64,000 nucleotides of DNA from Acanthaster planci (Eukaryota > Echinodermata > Asteroidea > Valvatida > Acanthasteridae). Where the stretch lies: positions 713,728 to 777,727 of the forward strand of contig NW_019091390.1 of assembly GCF_001949145.1 (NCBI RefSeq). The letters run 5' to 3'. Under the pieces are notes generated by a model. It was given only the letters and a program-made list of their open reading frames with translations. It had not been told where the DNA came from and did no database searches. Shown here piece by piece: positions 35,514-48,890 of the stretch. Position 1 is the stretch's first letter, and each line of letters opens with the position of its first letter. A program made the translations under genes and the position numbers.

Positions 35514-35633
35514 GAGGGTTTGCATGGTAGCCATCTTGCAGGTCAGTGCTTTTGTTCCACAGGGTATGCACAAAGGAGGTTTCCCTGTGGAACAAAAGAA
35601 ATGCCCCGCAAGATGGCTACAATGCAAAGCCTC
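35514..35633. ncRNA. Long imperfect hairpin (miRNA-precursor-like or small fold-back)
   Basis: Left arm 35527-35564 (GTAGCCATCTTGC ... TTTTGTTCCACAGGG) pairs with right arm 35583-35620 at 34 of 38 positions across an 18-base loop. Pairing continues outward for about 13 more bases with one mismatch (TTTGCAT/ATGCAAA side). Length and mismatch pattern suit a pri-miRNA, but a fold-back repeat remains possible. The strand is undetermined. Confidence 0.4.
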
Positions 35634-37697
35634 TATATACTCCTGTTCAAATACTCCCAGCGGAGGTTTAACTGAAGATCGAGTTTCAATTGGAGGATTG
35701 CGGCCTCCTAGTTGCAGTCCCATTCTGACCAAAATGCTAAATATTTACATTTGGAGTTCAGATTAAATATGGAGCACCTTCGAAGGGGAGGGGGCGGGGC
35801 CAAATCTCCCTCTTGAGCTGTTGTACATGTATACTTGTAGCCTAACCCATACTTGTGTGAGCTATAGGTCGTGCTCATTGGGCTGCAGAAATTACATATT
35901 CAACATGTCCACAACACAATTATTGGTCTGCTTGCTGTAATCATTTTGTTGGCTGTGCTTCAAAGTTGAATGGTCTCTTCACAGACAGAGTGAGTCAGAC
36001 CCTTGCTTAGCTCAGTTAGCTCAACCAAGTGTTGCGCTGTTGCTTCGCGGTTGTCCTTACCTTTTGAACATGTACATATAGAAGTTTATACCTTGCCGAC
36101 ACGATTAACTTCAACCTCGTTTCCAGAGTTTGACTTCCTCCAGTTTTTGGTTCAGACTCTTGATGAAATTCAGGGTAGCAGTATATGAGGATGGTCGATG
36201 TCCCCATTTGGGATTTTCAACGATTATGTGCTTGTTTGTTTATTTTAGTTTTGGGCTATTCGCCGTCATGTTGACGGTGTTTCTTCAAGGGTTTGTGTTG
36301 GTGTGTGTTCGGGGGGGCATAATAGTTTCAGCTACACCCGACGGGGGGGGGTAACAGTCTTCGCAATTACGTCATGACAAGAAACACAAAGATTAAGAAA
36401 CGTTTGTTGTCGTTTTCCCCACCTTCTTCAACAAAAAAATGTGACCGTGAATTTTACTTGTCGCATGATCACAACGTGTGTCCTGCTACTTGGAAAAACA
36501 ACCTCTGCGGGTGTAACACGCCGCTGTAATTTTTGCGCTGGAGGATCCCTGTGATGATATTTACCGGGGAAGGGTATAATCTGATGGAGCCCGACTACAG
36601 CTTCTAGATATACTCTTCGGCTATTTCGTCAAAGGTCAAACAAAGTAATACATTAATCCTATAATGGGCTGGCCGAGCTCGGCTGATGGGATTTGGGAGC
36701 GATTCTTGATGGCGTTGTTGAAAGTATTTCTCGTAACTTCAGACCCCGCAGCGCATTATTTTGAAAAAGGCCATCAGTAAGTAGAAATTTTGGCTCTACA
36801 TTTTTCTCTCTTGACAAGCAAATCTTGGATCAATCATGGCATTTCCTTGCAAACATCACACACTTTTAAAACAACGTTTTGTGATATATCAGTATTCTCT
36901 CGTTTACTCGTAGTCATTTTAAATTTTCAAAAACATGGTCTATTTTCCATGATCCGAATAACCCCGACTTGGGGTGATCCTCGATTAGATGCCAGTCTTC
37001 TGACTGTGAAATAAGCACGGCACACCGAATGATCAATCACATTATTTAATATCGGTGTCAAATACACCGTATTTTTATTAAACCTAAGGTGGCCCTGAAA
37101 GGACACCCGTCACTGGTGTAGTCGAGTCCATTTCATCTGAGTCCAGGGAGCCGGGACCACAGAGAACTCGGTGAGTCCTAGCCAAATTGTTCAGTCCAGG
37201 CCAAGTCCGTGCTCGACTGGGAAAACGACTGTTATAGAAGATTTTGGAAAAGGAGAAATCCAACAACGAGTGAACACGTTACCCAACGAGTTCGCGCATG
37301 CGTATACGGAGAATGCCAACTTGGTCGTAGTTGAATCACAGTTAAGTACACAGGGCTTACCCTGACCTGGGGACAGTCGTGCGTGCTGCGCCAAACAAAC
37401 GAGATGGTCGGGACGAGGTTAACGCCGAGTTAGCTTGTGGGAGCTAATTGGAGACACCCTAACAGACATTATTCTCAGGCAAAAGTGAATGCGTGTTCAA
37501 ACCACAGACGCTGGGCTGTTTTGTTTTAAATGGTTTCTACTCGTTTCTCACTCATATTTAAACAAATTGGCCTAAGGTGGAGTCTGACAAGTTGTTATGA
37601 GTCAACCACAAGCCACTTATGGGCCAAGCCGAGTACGAAAGGCCTGGAGTTCGAGCTGGGTCACGCGTCCAAGAAAACTGGACTGAGTCCGGACTTC
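35634..37697. other. Intergenic, no gene seen
   Basis: No supported feature. G-runs occur at 36311-36316 and 36344-36351. Confidence 0.45.
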
Positions 37698-37872
37698 AAT
37701 ACGGGCGATTCACAATAGAGCGCCTGCAAGAGCTTGCAACGTGTTGGCCGATCACAACGGGCGAAAATGTCGACCCTTTCCAAACTTGCATTGGGCCGAC
37801 AGGTTTCGTGCATCGTGATTGGCCAACGCGTTGCAACCTCTTGGAGGCGCACTTTTGTGAATCACCCGTATT
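37698..37872. repeat. Palindromic MITE family 1, full copy
   Basis: Starts AATACGGGCGATTCACAATA and ends TTGTGAATCACCCGTATT. The two halves of about 80 bases are inverted copies of each other around a short centre, with GTCGACC/GGCCGAC near the middle. No clear target-site duplication is visible. Confidence 0.9.
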
Positions 37873-40800
37873 GGCAGCCACTGTTGCGAAATGAAATGCT
37901 CGACAAACTCACGCCATATCCCAATGGTAATGCCGGAAGCAAAAAGTTGTAAACATAAGTGTTCATTGAAGCCGTAAAACATATTTGCATTATCCCAGGA
38001 AAAAATTGAAGGCATTAAAAATTATTGTGTCGTTAAAAAAAATCACGGTTGCGCACGCACATCCCTTTTACTTTTTAGGCCAGCGGTCCATCCCTAACTG
38101 CGTTCGGGGGGATGTTAAGCCGCATTTCACTGGATCATCTCCGTGCCATCTGTCGGTGAATATCTCACATACCACTTGGCCAGTCCAGATTGCCCTCAAC
38201 TCCCATCGAAACATCTCCACTTGTCATCATCAGTCTTGGCGAGTATGAATCATGATGCGTATCCTAAAACGATTCAGTATCGTATAGTGTGAGACAGACC
38301 TCCTTCACCCGTGTCAGCTATAAAGCAAAATTATTAGACTACCTTGTGAGTATTGAGGGGATAGACAACGTTCAGGGTCGAATTATCGAATACAGTTACT
38401 AACGGGGTGGTCTGATGTGATTCAAAGCTTGAAGGGCTCAACTTACTGCACGGCTAATTTTTGGTCAGGTTCCTTGTTCATCAAGATATCACCTTTCGGC
38501 TATGTGTTTCCAAGCCTCACGACCCTTGGGTTTTTTGCAGAGACAAGACAGAGCTTTACTGTCCACTGGTCTTTACAAATATCGGATCCAGGGTGAGAAC
38601 GCGGCACTTACGTCCTGTCTGCTCTTGGAACCATAGAGCAAATTGACCCACGAACCTGCGCTCGTGCCTCGTCTTCGAATGTGGACTTAGAAAGATCATA
38701 ACGAGTCTGGCTTCAGAATCCAAGCTATTAAATCACAATGTTCACCGCCATGAACATTAGCGGTGCCCCACTAAAAATGAGACTATGAACCAACGCACCA
38801 CTCCCCCATTTAACCAAGAACAGCAAGCAAACAACAAAACAAACAAACAACCCGACAAAAAAAACAAACAAATGAACATCACAAAAGCAAAATCGCTCAA
38901 GTAAACTTTCTGCAGACTTACATTTTTGGTCAACTCTTTCTCGACGCGTGCATGCACTCAGGATATTTATAAAGCGAGGCCACTGTTTTGTAACGAGATT
39001 TAATGATCCGGAATAAATTTTGAGCCCCACCTGCTCGGAGTAATTAATCAGGTTTCGTTCCAACGCCGTGAATCGTGTATTTCATCATGACTGACATTTC
39101 GTTGTCAGTCCTACGGGTCTTCTCTGCCCCCCCCTCCCCCAAAGTAATACGCGCGTGGGCGTGGACATCATCAGACCATCACGGGGGTGTATCTAGGGTA
39201 GTTGACGTGTGGGTAAAGCGGGCGAGAGAGGAAGCCTCGTTCCTGGGCCCAAATTTATTGAGTTATTTGAAGGCAACTTTGCCTACTTTCGTTTTCTTTC
39301 CCTGAGCAAAACTTGTCTGTGTTGAAAAAAAGGCCAAAGAGGAAAATTAGAGTGACACAGGATGAGAACAGGAAGCCCCTCCAAGTTGATGGTGTAGATT
39401 GATCTGAATGCTCCAAGGATATCCAAAATGGCATCGTGGTTATGCTGTCTATGGGCTTTGTGATGCTTCCGACAGTAAAAAGTGAATTTGAATGTTGTAG
39501 TCATTACATTGAAATGCATTATTATTAAAGATTAGGCTTCTGTTTTCCCTAGCAGCCAAAAAGTTTAGACAACGTGATTACAGAGGTACAATGTCAATAT
39601 AGCGGTAACCATGAGATCCCATTGATTTTTTTTGGAGGTTGTATTTGGCTATCTTTGCCCTCTAATTGCAATATCTGATTACTTTAATGGGCATTCTTTG
39701 TAAATTCTGCGAAGTTTTTTTCTTTCCTTCTTTCTCTATCTCCTTCTCTTTTTAATTTTGTGTGTGTGGGGGGGGGGTAGCTTTTGATACTGTACTACCT
39801 TTGAACAGACAAGTGCGTCACAAGATTACAACGCATCAAGTGGGCTGTTTTAAGTTATCCATTCATGGTATTCCACCCACAAAGTTCGACGGCTTCTTAA
39901 CATCTAATTGAATCGAACTGAATTAATTTAAAAAGGAAAAAAAAATCCTGAGCTCAAAGGAGAAACCATTTGCGGTACATTAACCGAGCACGGTGCGTAG
40001 TCTAATTGAGTGTCGTGAGTTGCTCGTATTCTCTGTCGCACAGCTATCTGACCCAGGCTGCAGCTGCATTAATTCCAAGGGAAAATGCGTGCGTCATTCT
40101 ACTTATCAAAATAATGGACAAGGACTGGTTAGCGACCGGTTGAGAGCGAGTTTCGCGTCTCCATGGCATCATTTATTTTCTCCTTGGCCGGTGCCTGGAT
40201 TGGCCGGTGTTAGAGACTGATTGTAAGTACTCGGGTAAAACATCAGTAAGTACTCGGGTAAAACCTTCCGTCCTCTTCTCCATCTGTTTGATTGAATGTG
40301 TACCTGTGTTGACATTATTTATGTCTGGTAGGTCTGTGTCGGGCGGGCTGAGCGCCTGCCGGACTGCGTAGCCACAACTTGTTTCAATGAAAGACAATTC
40401 GTTTGTCTTTGGCGCGCTGGCTAGGCATCTATGCCAGAGCCCTCGTCAGGACTTACCATCGTTTCTTTACCCACCCTCCTTCTCTACACTACCACCCACC
40501 TGCCCAGTCCACTTGATCCAGGGTAGCTTGGCTGTGATAGACTGGCTGCGTGGGTGTGGACACCCCGCGTGGCTGGTACGGGTTCCCTTTCGACTCAAAC
40601 GGGACAAGGCCGGTCCCTCCCGCTGATGACTTGTCTTTGTCATGGTGATTGAATCATACGAGACCGTGGGCGGAACGTAATCAAGGACGCTGAAGTAAAT
40701 CCAGTCGACCGTGTACCCTAGCGTTTTCCAACTTTCCTCCAGCCCGGCCGGCCCAGCCCGTTTGCATCATTACTCTGTACCAGTTCTCACGAAGGGTGTA

Positions 40801-42170
40801 CGAAATGTCGTGGGCAGGAGAACTGGAGCGGCCTTTAATGTTTTAGCGGGGAGGGTGCCACAAAAAGGCCTTTCCTCCACTGCAGTGTTTTCATTATTTG
40901 CCTCTTTCTGCCAAGTGACCTTGCGCAGCTTTGACCGGCGACGCTCCCCATTAACTTGAAATATTGGTCACATGGTCTAGGTTCAGTGGGAGCTCTTGCC
41001 TCGTGAATTCTAGACAAAACCTTTAAACCGCCCCCACCATCACAAACCATGCCGGAATGGATTCACGACCAACCGAGGGCGCGGAGAAAAACCGATTTAC
41101 AAGCCCCCTCGTTGGACAATCTCTAAAATGCGGCTTCCGCACGAGGTCCTAAGAATGGAACATGTACCTTGAAGTTGAATAAGTTGCCGAGGCGGTGTCG
41201 GCACTGATCGCGATATGCCAAAGATTCGTCAGCATTTATCGCTTTGCCAACAAGAAGTCAATCTTGGTGGCTTTTCCACATGATTTCAAGAGATGGCTAA
41301 TTAAATTCTGTCTTGGATTAGACGAGATGGTATTGGCGAATTCTCCGGTAATTCATTTGAAAACTGCCCCTCCGTGTACAAACTTTAAGAACTGACCAAC
41401 TTGTCGGCCTCCTCCAAAAGGATCAGGCCGACATTGCTACCCCTGCAAATTTAAAGTCCCAATCACCTGGACTATAATTGGAGCGATAACCATCATCTGG
41501 CAGGCATTATACCGAAGTCTTGGGCGTATACGTCCAGGGACCAGGCCAGCGCCTTTCGGGAGGTAGGAGGCATATTCGATGTCGAGCCAGGCTTCTTGCG
41601 ATACCCGCACGCAGAAAGGGGGGGGTGGATGCTTGGCACGACCAGGCTCTTTTCTGTCTTTTCGAGGGTTTCTTTCCCACCCTTTTTTTTCGTTGCACTA
41701 GAAGAGAATGCTCATCTAGAAGCTGAGTCTGTGGCAAGCCGACTGGAAATAGATTTCACTTTCCGAACACAAAAGATGCAGGCGATTTGCAAGGGGACTT
41801 GCGGTTTCCGCAACGCCGAATGCTCCTCCCACGCAGCTCGCCGTACCCCATTGTTACGAGAGGCATTGCTGAAATTGATTTCATACGGTTCTCCATGCAT
41901 TGTAGTCCATTTTGGCATTGACCTATTTTTTTTCCCCACAGAAGGAAGGAGTTGAAAAGTGCTATACATTTTAAAGCTTGCCTTTACAGTTATGCTGCTT
42001 TTTTGACCGTCAATGTATACTTTTTTCCCCCTTTTCTTTACAAAATATGAAAGGATGCTCTCAAAAAATGAAAGCTTACTTTTCCGGATGTCCCGATCCA
42101 AAATAGCGAGAGAATCAGTCGGAAAAAGCTCATAAATCTACCAATTATGGTTTGAGATTTTCATCCTGCC
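37873..42170. other. Intergenic, no gene seen
   Basis: Includes an (AAAC)-rich tract at 38829-38873 and a 24-base direct repeat of TAAGTACTCGGGTAAAAC at about 40223 and 40247. GC-richer DNA lies at 40380-41060. No exon is supported. Confidence 0.45.
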
Positions 42171-42184
42171 GTTTCCACGGCAAC
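42171..42184. promoter_or_regulatory. RFX X-box-like site
   Basis: GTTTCCACGGCAAC fits the inverted half-site pattern of an X-box. It stands alone, without a nearby CRE. Confidence 0.35.
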
Positions 42185-44269
42185 GCTCGCGAAGGGAAGA
42201 TAAAGAGGAACTATCGCTACATGTAGAACGTTGATCAGATCCGTTTGCTGAATTAGTGTGAAGCTGGAAACGACGTCACGCTGTGCAAACACTGATGGGA
42301 TGCATTCATGCAGTGTCCGGGCTTGGCAACAGAATGAGAAGCATCAGACAAACAGTGAGTATTGTGGTATTTAAGGAAGCGAACAGCAAATCGTTAGTAA
42401 GCGCTGACAGACAAATGGAACTATCGTGACATCAGATGGCATTTGTCGTCTATGTGGATAAAGGATAGATCCCTTCATCAATTATGAGCGTTGGGGATCA
42501 CATACCCACAAAAAACACGCCCCCTCTTCAAGTCCTGTCTAACCGAGACGGGAAGTTTGAGCTTATAGTACACCACGTGATGGTGGTGTTCACTGCCTCG
42601 TTCCATCAAATGCGACGTGACAGGAGTAGTTATTCACAATTTGTTAGTTGTAACATTGACCGGAAATCGGTTTTTTACGACGGGGTCTTCGGATTTTATG
42701 AAGAACCCTCTTTCCACTGAAGTTAAGGATATGGGGATGACAACACACACCCAAATGTGCAGTTTGTGAATGATTGCGGAACGCCAAGCTGCCTTTCTAA
42801 GGCTCATTATTGAGCTGAATGACTTGCAAACCACCTCCCGCACACTTCTTATCGAATCACAAAGGAGCTACCCACGCCAATCACCGAGCAAAGTCAGGGG
42901 AGCGAAGAGACAGTGTATTCCTCCTGTCTGATGATAACGTGCTACTGGACACTTCACTCACGGGCCATGTGATACAAACGCTATACGTAAAGCCGAGCAC
43001 GAGACCCGACCCGCCCCCACTCCCATGCACTCCCTGCCAGGGTAACATTGAATAGGAGCGGTGTTGCTACAGCGGTGTGCAACGCTGACTGATTCTATTG
43101 TTGAAGCGTCTAAACTATGACTTTGGAGTGATCGTGAATAATGCCGGATCAAAATGAAGTTTCTGTAGAAATATTGTAATTCCCAAAACTGGGGAGGAAG
43201 TGTGTTCACAAATATCCACACACACACATGGAATCCATTCATTTCACAGGAGGGGAAGTATGCTTTGTTTTGTCGGTAAAATATTAAAGAAAGGAGCCTT
43301 TTCCATTTCGGAGTAAGCTGATTCATGCAAAACAATTAAGACCCCCCCTCTTTTTCGAGAAAACCTTTTGTTGTGGCTTACATTGCGAAAGATGTTTGCT
43401 TCGGAGTGCCAGTTGGGATGGGATCGCCTTTTCGTACTCTGACCTGATTTTTGCAGAAGGTTTCATCCGGTCATTCAGTAAGATTTTAATATATCCGGCG
43501 AGATTGTCTTCCCTTCCATTGATGAATTCGAGATTCATAATTTTTTAGAATTTCAGGAATGAAATCAGTCGGTTTTCACTTATTATGAACGGGTGTTACG
43601 CAGTCCTGTAGAGATTTTGCAACAACAATTTTTTTTTTCAATTTTTTTCACAATCACTATTTCTACTATTTTTTCTCTTTTTTGCGGACGATTCTGTACA
43701 TCATTCTTCACAGTCCCCAATTAAAAATGACTTTTATCATCTATGCAAAACCTGCCAAAATGTCGGGCTCTGTATTGCGGTTATTACATATTTCGCTATT
43801 GTGTGCTTTGATTTAATTTTGAACAATAGGGCCTAACTAGCGTGTGCCGTCTCCGTGAAAGTGGCCGTCGATATTGTCCGTTAAGGGAAGTCCAATTATT
43901 TATTTACAGAATGTGTGCTAGGGCGTTCGAAGTTTTACTGCCTTGGCATTTATCGATGGTTATCTTAGGGTTAATTATTAGTAGGTTATTAGGGCATAAG
44001 TTACGTGACAGTGATGATACGCAACAAAGGCAAACAATGGCTTACGCCGAAAATTCAATTTTTGCGAGAACGTTAACACAAAGAATAAGTTACTACAGCT
44101 ACGATGTTTTCTATCAGCCGTCTCAAGGCGTCCATAATCAGAGGGGACAAAGAAAATGGAGCAAAGTTTATTTTAAAAAGTGCCCGATTGTACCTCGTCG
44201 CACTGACTCAAGCAATGTGTTGCACTAAAGTATATTGCAATGTGTGGAGTTGGGTTAGCCGGACAAAGA
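42185..44269. other. Intergenic, no gene seen
   Basis: AT-rich, with a T-run at 43630-43639 and CA repeats near 43216-43228. No coding similarity is found. Confidence 0.45.
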
Positions 44270-45010
44270 GGATGTTGTTAGTCGGTGAGTGCGGCACGTG
44301 TCAGCCAGCGAGCCGTGTGTACCGGGCCCCTGTCGGGCCGCGTCCTTCGCTTGAACTTCCCCTTGTTGGACCGTATACAGCTTGCCGGCTGGATATGATC
44401 GTCCGGTCAACACGCACGAGGCACAGTCCCCGCGCGCTGGTCCTGCCGGCGGTGAGGGGGGAATCACCCTATCCTGCCCGCCAGCTCAGCGTTAACAACA
44501 AAAAAAAAGTCCCGGCTTGCCGACATCCATTCAGGCTGTCGACTTCACGCCCTCGCTTGCTCTCTGCCGATCGGGGCAGAGAGCGTCCGTTGGGGGCCGG
44601 CGATTTATAGTGGAGATTGGGCCGACAGCGAAAGAAAGGAATGAGGGTAAGTGGGGAGTCCGCAGCTGCCAGCCTGGACCGGGCGGAAAAAAAATCCGAC
44701 TCCTGCGTCTCTGATGGGTGGACCGGACGCAGCTTACCACGATGCCCGCATGGCGAGCCTCTCTTCTGCCTCCAGCTCTCGTCCCCAGGACACGCGCAAT
44801 TAATTTCTCCCCTCGCACTGTGGGCCCGGCCGGCTGGCTACTCTCGAAACTTAAATATGCCGGTCCCTGCTCCCCGAAAGCACGGCCCGCCGTAATTTGG
44901 CGGTTTGTGCAAATTGGCATTCGAGATGGGTTTGCCTCCCCCCCTTGAACGCTCGTCATAAATGCGTCCAGAGCCTAACACCGTCTCGAGGGCCTGCGAA
45001 AATTATAAAA
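44270..45010. promoter_or_regulatory. GC/CpG-rich island with embedded AT-rich homeodomain-type words
   Basis: Distinctly GC-rich, but with islands such as GCAATTAATTTC (about 44796) and GTAATTTGGCGG (44892). A GTCATAAATGCG (44954) is also present. Long open frames on both strands follow from composition and have no recognised domain. This is a candidate cis-regulatory block or non-coding promoter. Confidence 0.35.
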
Positions 45011-45235
45011 GCGCTCGGACGGAGGGAATTAATCCCCTGTATGGCCGAACACAGGATACACAGTGCGCGTCCAATAATGATTTCCAGAGTTCACCAATTT
45101 CTAGTTATCACTGAAAGTGGCTCGTCCAATCACTAGTCAGTATTTTTGTCGCAGCAATTCATCACTTCAGTAAAAAAAAAAAAATAAATAAAAATCCACC
45201 CTCGCGCGCGTTCTCTCAGCCAAATATGCGTTTTC

Positions 45236-45273
45236 CATATGGGAGCCACTTAATTAATCGTAAGTGGGCTCCT
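45236..45273. promoter_or_regulatory. Hairpin with inverted NK-type homeodomain sites
   Basis: GGAGCCACTTA and TAAGTGGGCTCC face each other across ATTAATCG, forming a stem with one bulge. CCACTTAA and TAAGTGG are NK2-class-like sites, with ATTAAT between. Function is inferred only. Confidence 0.3.
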
Positions 45274-45289
45274 CACACCACGCTGTCAA

Positions 45290-46554
45290 CCCCCCCCCCA
45301 TCAATTTAGAGTGAGTTTCCCAAGATCCATGACAGCTGGCATGAAACGATCATATGTGGGTGTATTGTAAAGTTTGTAGTAATGATGTGTAACCGCGCTT
45401 TGAAAAAGAATCGAAAGGGGAACGGTGGTTTAATAGCCCAGGAAGGGCTTCAATATCTCAGTCTGCGATGTCGGTTTCGCTCACTCAAATAAAAGGAACT
45501 GTTAAGAACAAATCGGCTTTGTGGTGTCGGTTGCTGTGCAAGTACTCCACAAAAGGTTTCATGCACATTTTCGTGCACTTGTGCAGAATCTCAACAGTTA
45601 TAAATTCATTGCATTTTTAACTTACAGAAATCGTCTCTGTTCTTTATCTATGCTGGGAAAAAAATCATGGGTATATGCGTTACCAGACCTACTGCATAAT
45701 GCATGATTAAGTTATGTCAACCCAGGAAACCAGACCAGTTACATTCTCCACTGTCTGGCCTTTTTTTCTCTCTCTCTCTCTGTCTCCACGTCCGACGATG
45801 CTTCTACTCCCCAGGCGCGCGCTGTGCAATGCGCCTCTCGTCCCCGTGGTCAAATATCAACCCAGCCCTTCGTCGTATTCCAATCACGCACCGTCAAGTG
45901 GTGAATCGGGCAAGAAACACGTCATCGTGACGTCAAAGGTACCTGGATGAGAGTCGGATCACGTTTGGGCGGGAGATGGCATGCGGGCGGGCGGTTTTTG
46001 TTCCCCTCTTTTTTTTCCTATCGCTGCACATGTACTTTGCTCGGTCACATTCAACCCGTTCTGCCGACTTTAAAGCAGCGTCGTCTTCAAAACAAAGAAC
46101 TTTGTTTCGTTCACGTATTGAAGGCTCTATTTTTGTGTTATTTCCCTATGGCATTCTGGCGTTGATCATTCATAGCTATCTGTTGATATCATCGACTCTT
46201 TTCATTTGATGGACCTAGAACTGATGCCTTTCAAGCCACAGTTTGACAGTACCAGCAGAATGTATCACAAACGACACAGCATAGTGGCAATAATTGATTA
46301 AAAAAAAAAGCTTATTAAGGCACTCCAGTTGTATTGTCGGGCAACTTTGAGAGGTTTCCGTCGTGAAAACACACTACATCAGGAGTGATTGGTACATCGA
46401 TCTTCCATTGATAACTGACAAACAAGTTTGCATTTTTAGTATTCTATATAAGCAATGCAGCGTTAAACATCTTCATTTGTGGAAATCGAGAGTTGAACAG
46501 AGCAAATGCTACTTTTTTTTTATGGCGGTGGTTTGTTAGCGCCGGCAGGAGGCG
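45290..46554. other. Intergenic, no gene seen
   Basis: A C-run at 45291-45299, a CT repeat at 45768-45782 and a TGACGTCA at 45928-45935. Nothing else is supported. Confidence 0.45.
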
Positions 46555-47280
46555 GTTGGTAGACCTATACACCCCTGGCCGCGGCACACGGGGACGCACT
46601 TACCGATAAGTGGCCCCGTCGACCCGGCGGCCTGCTTCGATATTACGATACCCCATGCTGCTGGGTCTCATAAAAAAAACCAGGCTCTTCTTATTAGTCC
46701 AGCGAGCTTCCAAGCCCCACTCTCTCTTGAAAAAAAAGAAGAAAAGTTGAATTGGTTGACGAACAATAGCATGGTCACAAGTTGGAGACAGCGATTGTTC
46801 ATTCATCTACCACCGTTTCGCTCGGTCTGAGAGGCGAAGCGACTCAAGGAGATCGGCCAGGCGGGATGCACGGCCAAGATATGAGGACCGCTTCGCTTTC
46901 CAGGCCGTTGGTTGGCAGGATGGACGCGGTGGACCGCAGTCGGCGACGGAACAGTTAAAAAAAAAAAGGAATCCCGAGCGCTGGGATGGCGGACACTTGT
47001 GCTAATAATGCTGAATAAATACTGAAGAGTGGGGGACCGTTGGGCCTCGCAATTAATAATGAATTTTTCTCCCCCCCCCCCTCCCCCGACGGAGATGGGT
47101 TCGACAGAGCGGCGAGTGGGGGAGAAACCGACGCGGAGGACAGGAAGGGAGATGCGGGCAGCCAGGGTCCCCGATGCGTGCCTCGGTGATTGCAGCATCT
47201 GGGTGGATGTATCCTAATGCATTCGCAAGTCAATTTTGGCCGGGCTGATGGAAATTAACAAGAAATTGTGGCCATCTGAA
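46555..47280. promoter_or_regulatory. GC-rich island with a possible conserved block
   Basis: A CpG-containing block with a C-run at 47072-47081. It is followed by a balanced-composition stretch, 47224-47280, with GGCCGGGCTGATGG, AACAAG and the E-box CATCTG. The character suggests a cis-regulatory element. This is a judgement on composition only. Confidence 0.25.
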
Positions 47281-47681
47281 AAGCCCTACGAGAGAGGTTG
47301 CGTTGATTCCGCTGATCAGTGGGTAAATTATACCTTGGGGCTGTGTTGTGCAGCCTGTCCAATATATACTGAAAAACCGCGCCGATACCAGGAACCACTT
47401 TGTCCACCGTGCTTGCACTGTGATTTTTATTGTGTGCAAAGATTAAAAAAAAAGCCAAATGGACATCACAGCAAATAAGATTTTTTGCAAGGTAGTAAAA
47501 GAAAAGAGTAGCTGGTTTGCAAGGTTAAAGAAAGCAGGCGATTACGGCACGCTTAGTGTGTCAACAAACTGAAAGCTACCACCGTCTCACCGCCTATAGA
47601 ACCGGTACTTTTCTAAAGGAGAATGCATCACTTGATGTTCCCACACACAAAAACCCAACTAAACAGTGTTATGGTAAACAC
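47281..47681. other. Intergenic, no gene seen
   Basis: A short Cys-rich open frame is present but has no flanking splice sites or similarity. Confidence 0.4.
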
Positions 47682-47797
47682 TGAGGCCGTGTCCGAAACG
47701 GGCCTCCAGAGCTACGGCTAGGTCTATCGTCTCCACGCATTTCCAATGGAGCGAAGGCCTAGACCTAGTTCTAGACAAGAGATTCGGATGCAGCCCA
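47682..47797. repeat. MITE family 2, copy 2
   Basis: Shares both ends and most of the interior with 33139-33261, with about 8 bases deleted at the TATCGTCTCCACG segment. Two copies of one element 14.5 kb apart confirm a mobile family. Confidence 0.8.
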
Positions 47798-48399
47798 ATG
47801 AGGTTGCGCTCGAAAGAGGAACTGAAAATGACACCATGCAGATGAACGAATCCCATCACGGCCATATACCGGGAGCAAGCCAAGGAAAGATGATCAAAAC
47901 TAAAGCAACAACTGCAGGGACCTGGGCCTTTTCCATTCACTATCTGGGTACAAGTCGGAAAGGAAAGGGACCGTTTCGCTTGAGGATTGGTTCTCGGTTG
48001 TTCTTTTCCCTATCCCTACACACGATGGTGTTTTATCCGAGGACTCTCCATTGTTCCTCAGACACCCTCTGTCTTCTATAACATTTCTAATTGAGGTTTG
48101 TCATTAAACCGAGGACCCATTGTCTTCCTATGTAATTTCTTTGTTCTGTGTCTTCGACATTCACCAAACAAATGTATGAGGAGATTTTCTCGTCCTCTCA
48201 ACAAAAATGCTACTAATTGTTAAAAGAAAATTGTCCGGATGCTTTGAGAGAGCTGCCCCTATTCTTCAGATGAAGTAGATGCCACCCTCAAATTCTCAGA
48301 GGGCATCTTGTGGGTCGGAAGGGAACCATTGTATTGGCAATCTATTATCATATTCTGTTGTGTAAACATGTAAACATGACATGCAAGCATGAAATGGAC

Positions 48400-48890
48400 C
48401 GGCAGACTTCAGGTTGCGGGGGTGCACCGCCGGTCACTATCGGCGTTTTGCTCCCAAGCGAGAAGTAGAGCTGCGCAGTGAATCAGCACTAACTTAGGCC
48501 CGATGCGGTATCACCAGCTGGTCTCTCGCTGCGTGGTTCGTCCAGGCGCTCTGATCGGACCGGCCAGTACCAGCTCCTGAAGCTATATCCGCCACAGCTC
48601 GCCCTAACCTCGCTGGACTTTTTCACTCGACGCCCCCGCTTCCTATTCATGAATTCCTCGGTCCTCCTGCTCTTTTGCTCCATCTCGGTGAGAAAAAAAA
48701 ACTCCCGCATAATTAGAGGCCGAGAGAGACAGAGAAGAAAAAGAGCTGGGTTTCCGGACGCCTGTAGCGATAGACGAGCATCGCGCGCTTCTGCACACGT
48801 GGGGGATACGAGGAAATGGCCGGCGCGTGGCTGGAGAGAGCGACTCGGCGCGTGCTACCTGCAACATTTTCAAGTCCTTATTAGGAGCTC
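48400..48890. promoter_or_regulatory. GC-rich island
   Basis: CpG-rich compared with its flanks. Short frames on both strands lack similarity. It may be a regulatory island; nothing specific is seen. Confidence 0.22.

Noticed and set aside
44255-44960. Overlapping long frames on both strands in a GC-rich block
   Set aside because: Frames of similar length on both strands in GC-rich DNA are expected; no domain or splice support.
46313-46335. TAAGGCAC word like the miR-124 start
   Set aside because: The rest of the mature sequence does not match, and no precursor hairpin surrounds it.
47236-47478. Small Cys-rich open frame that could be a peptide
   Set aside because: No signal peptide, no regular Cys framework and no neighbouring exon; it may overlap a regulatory block.
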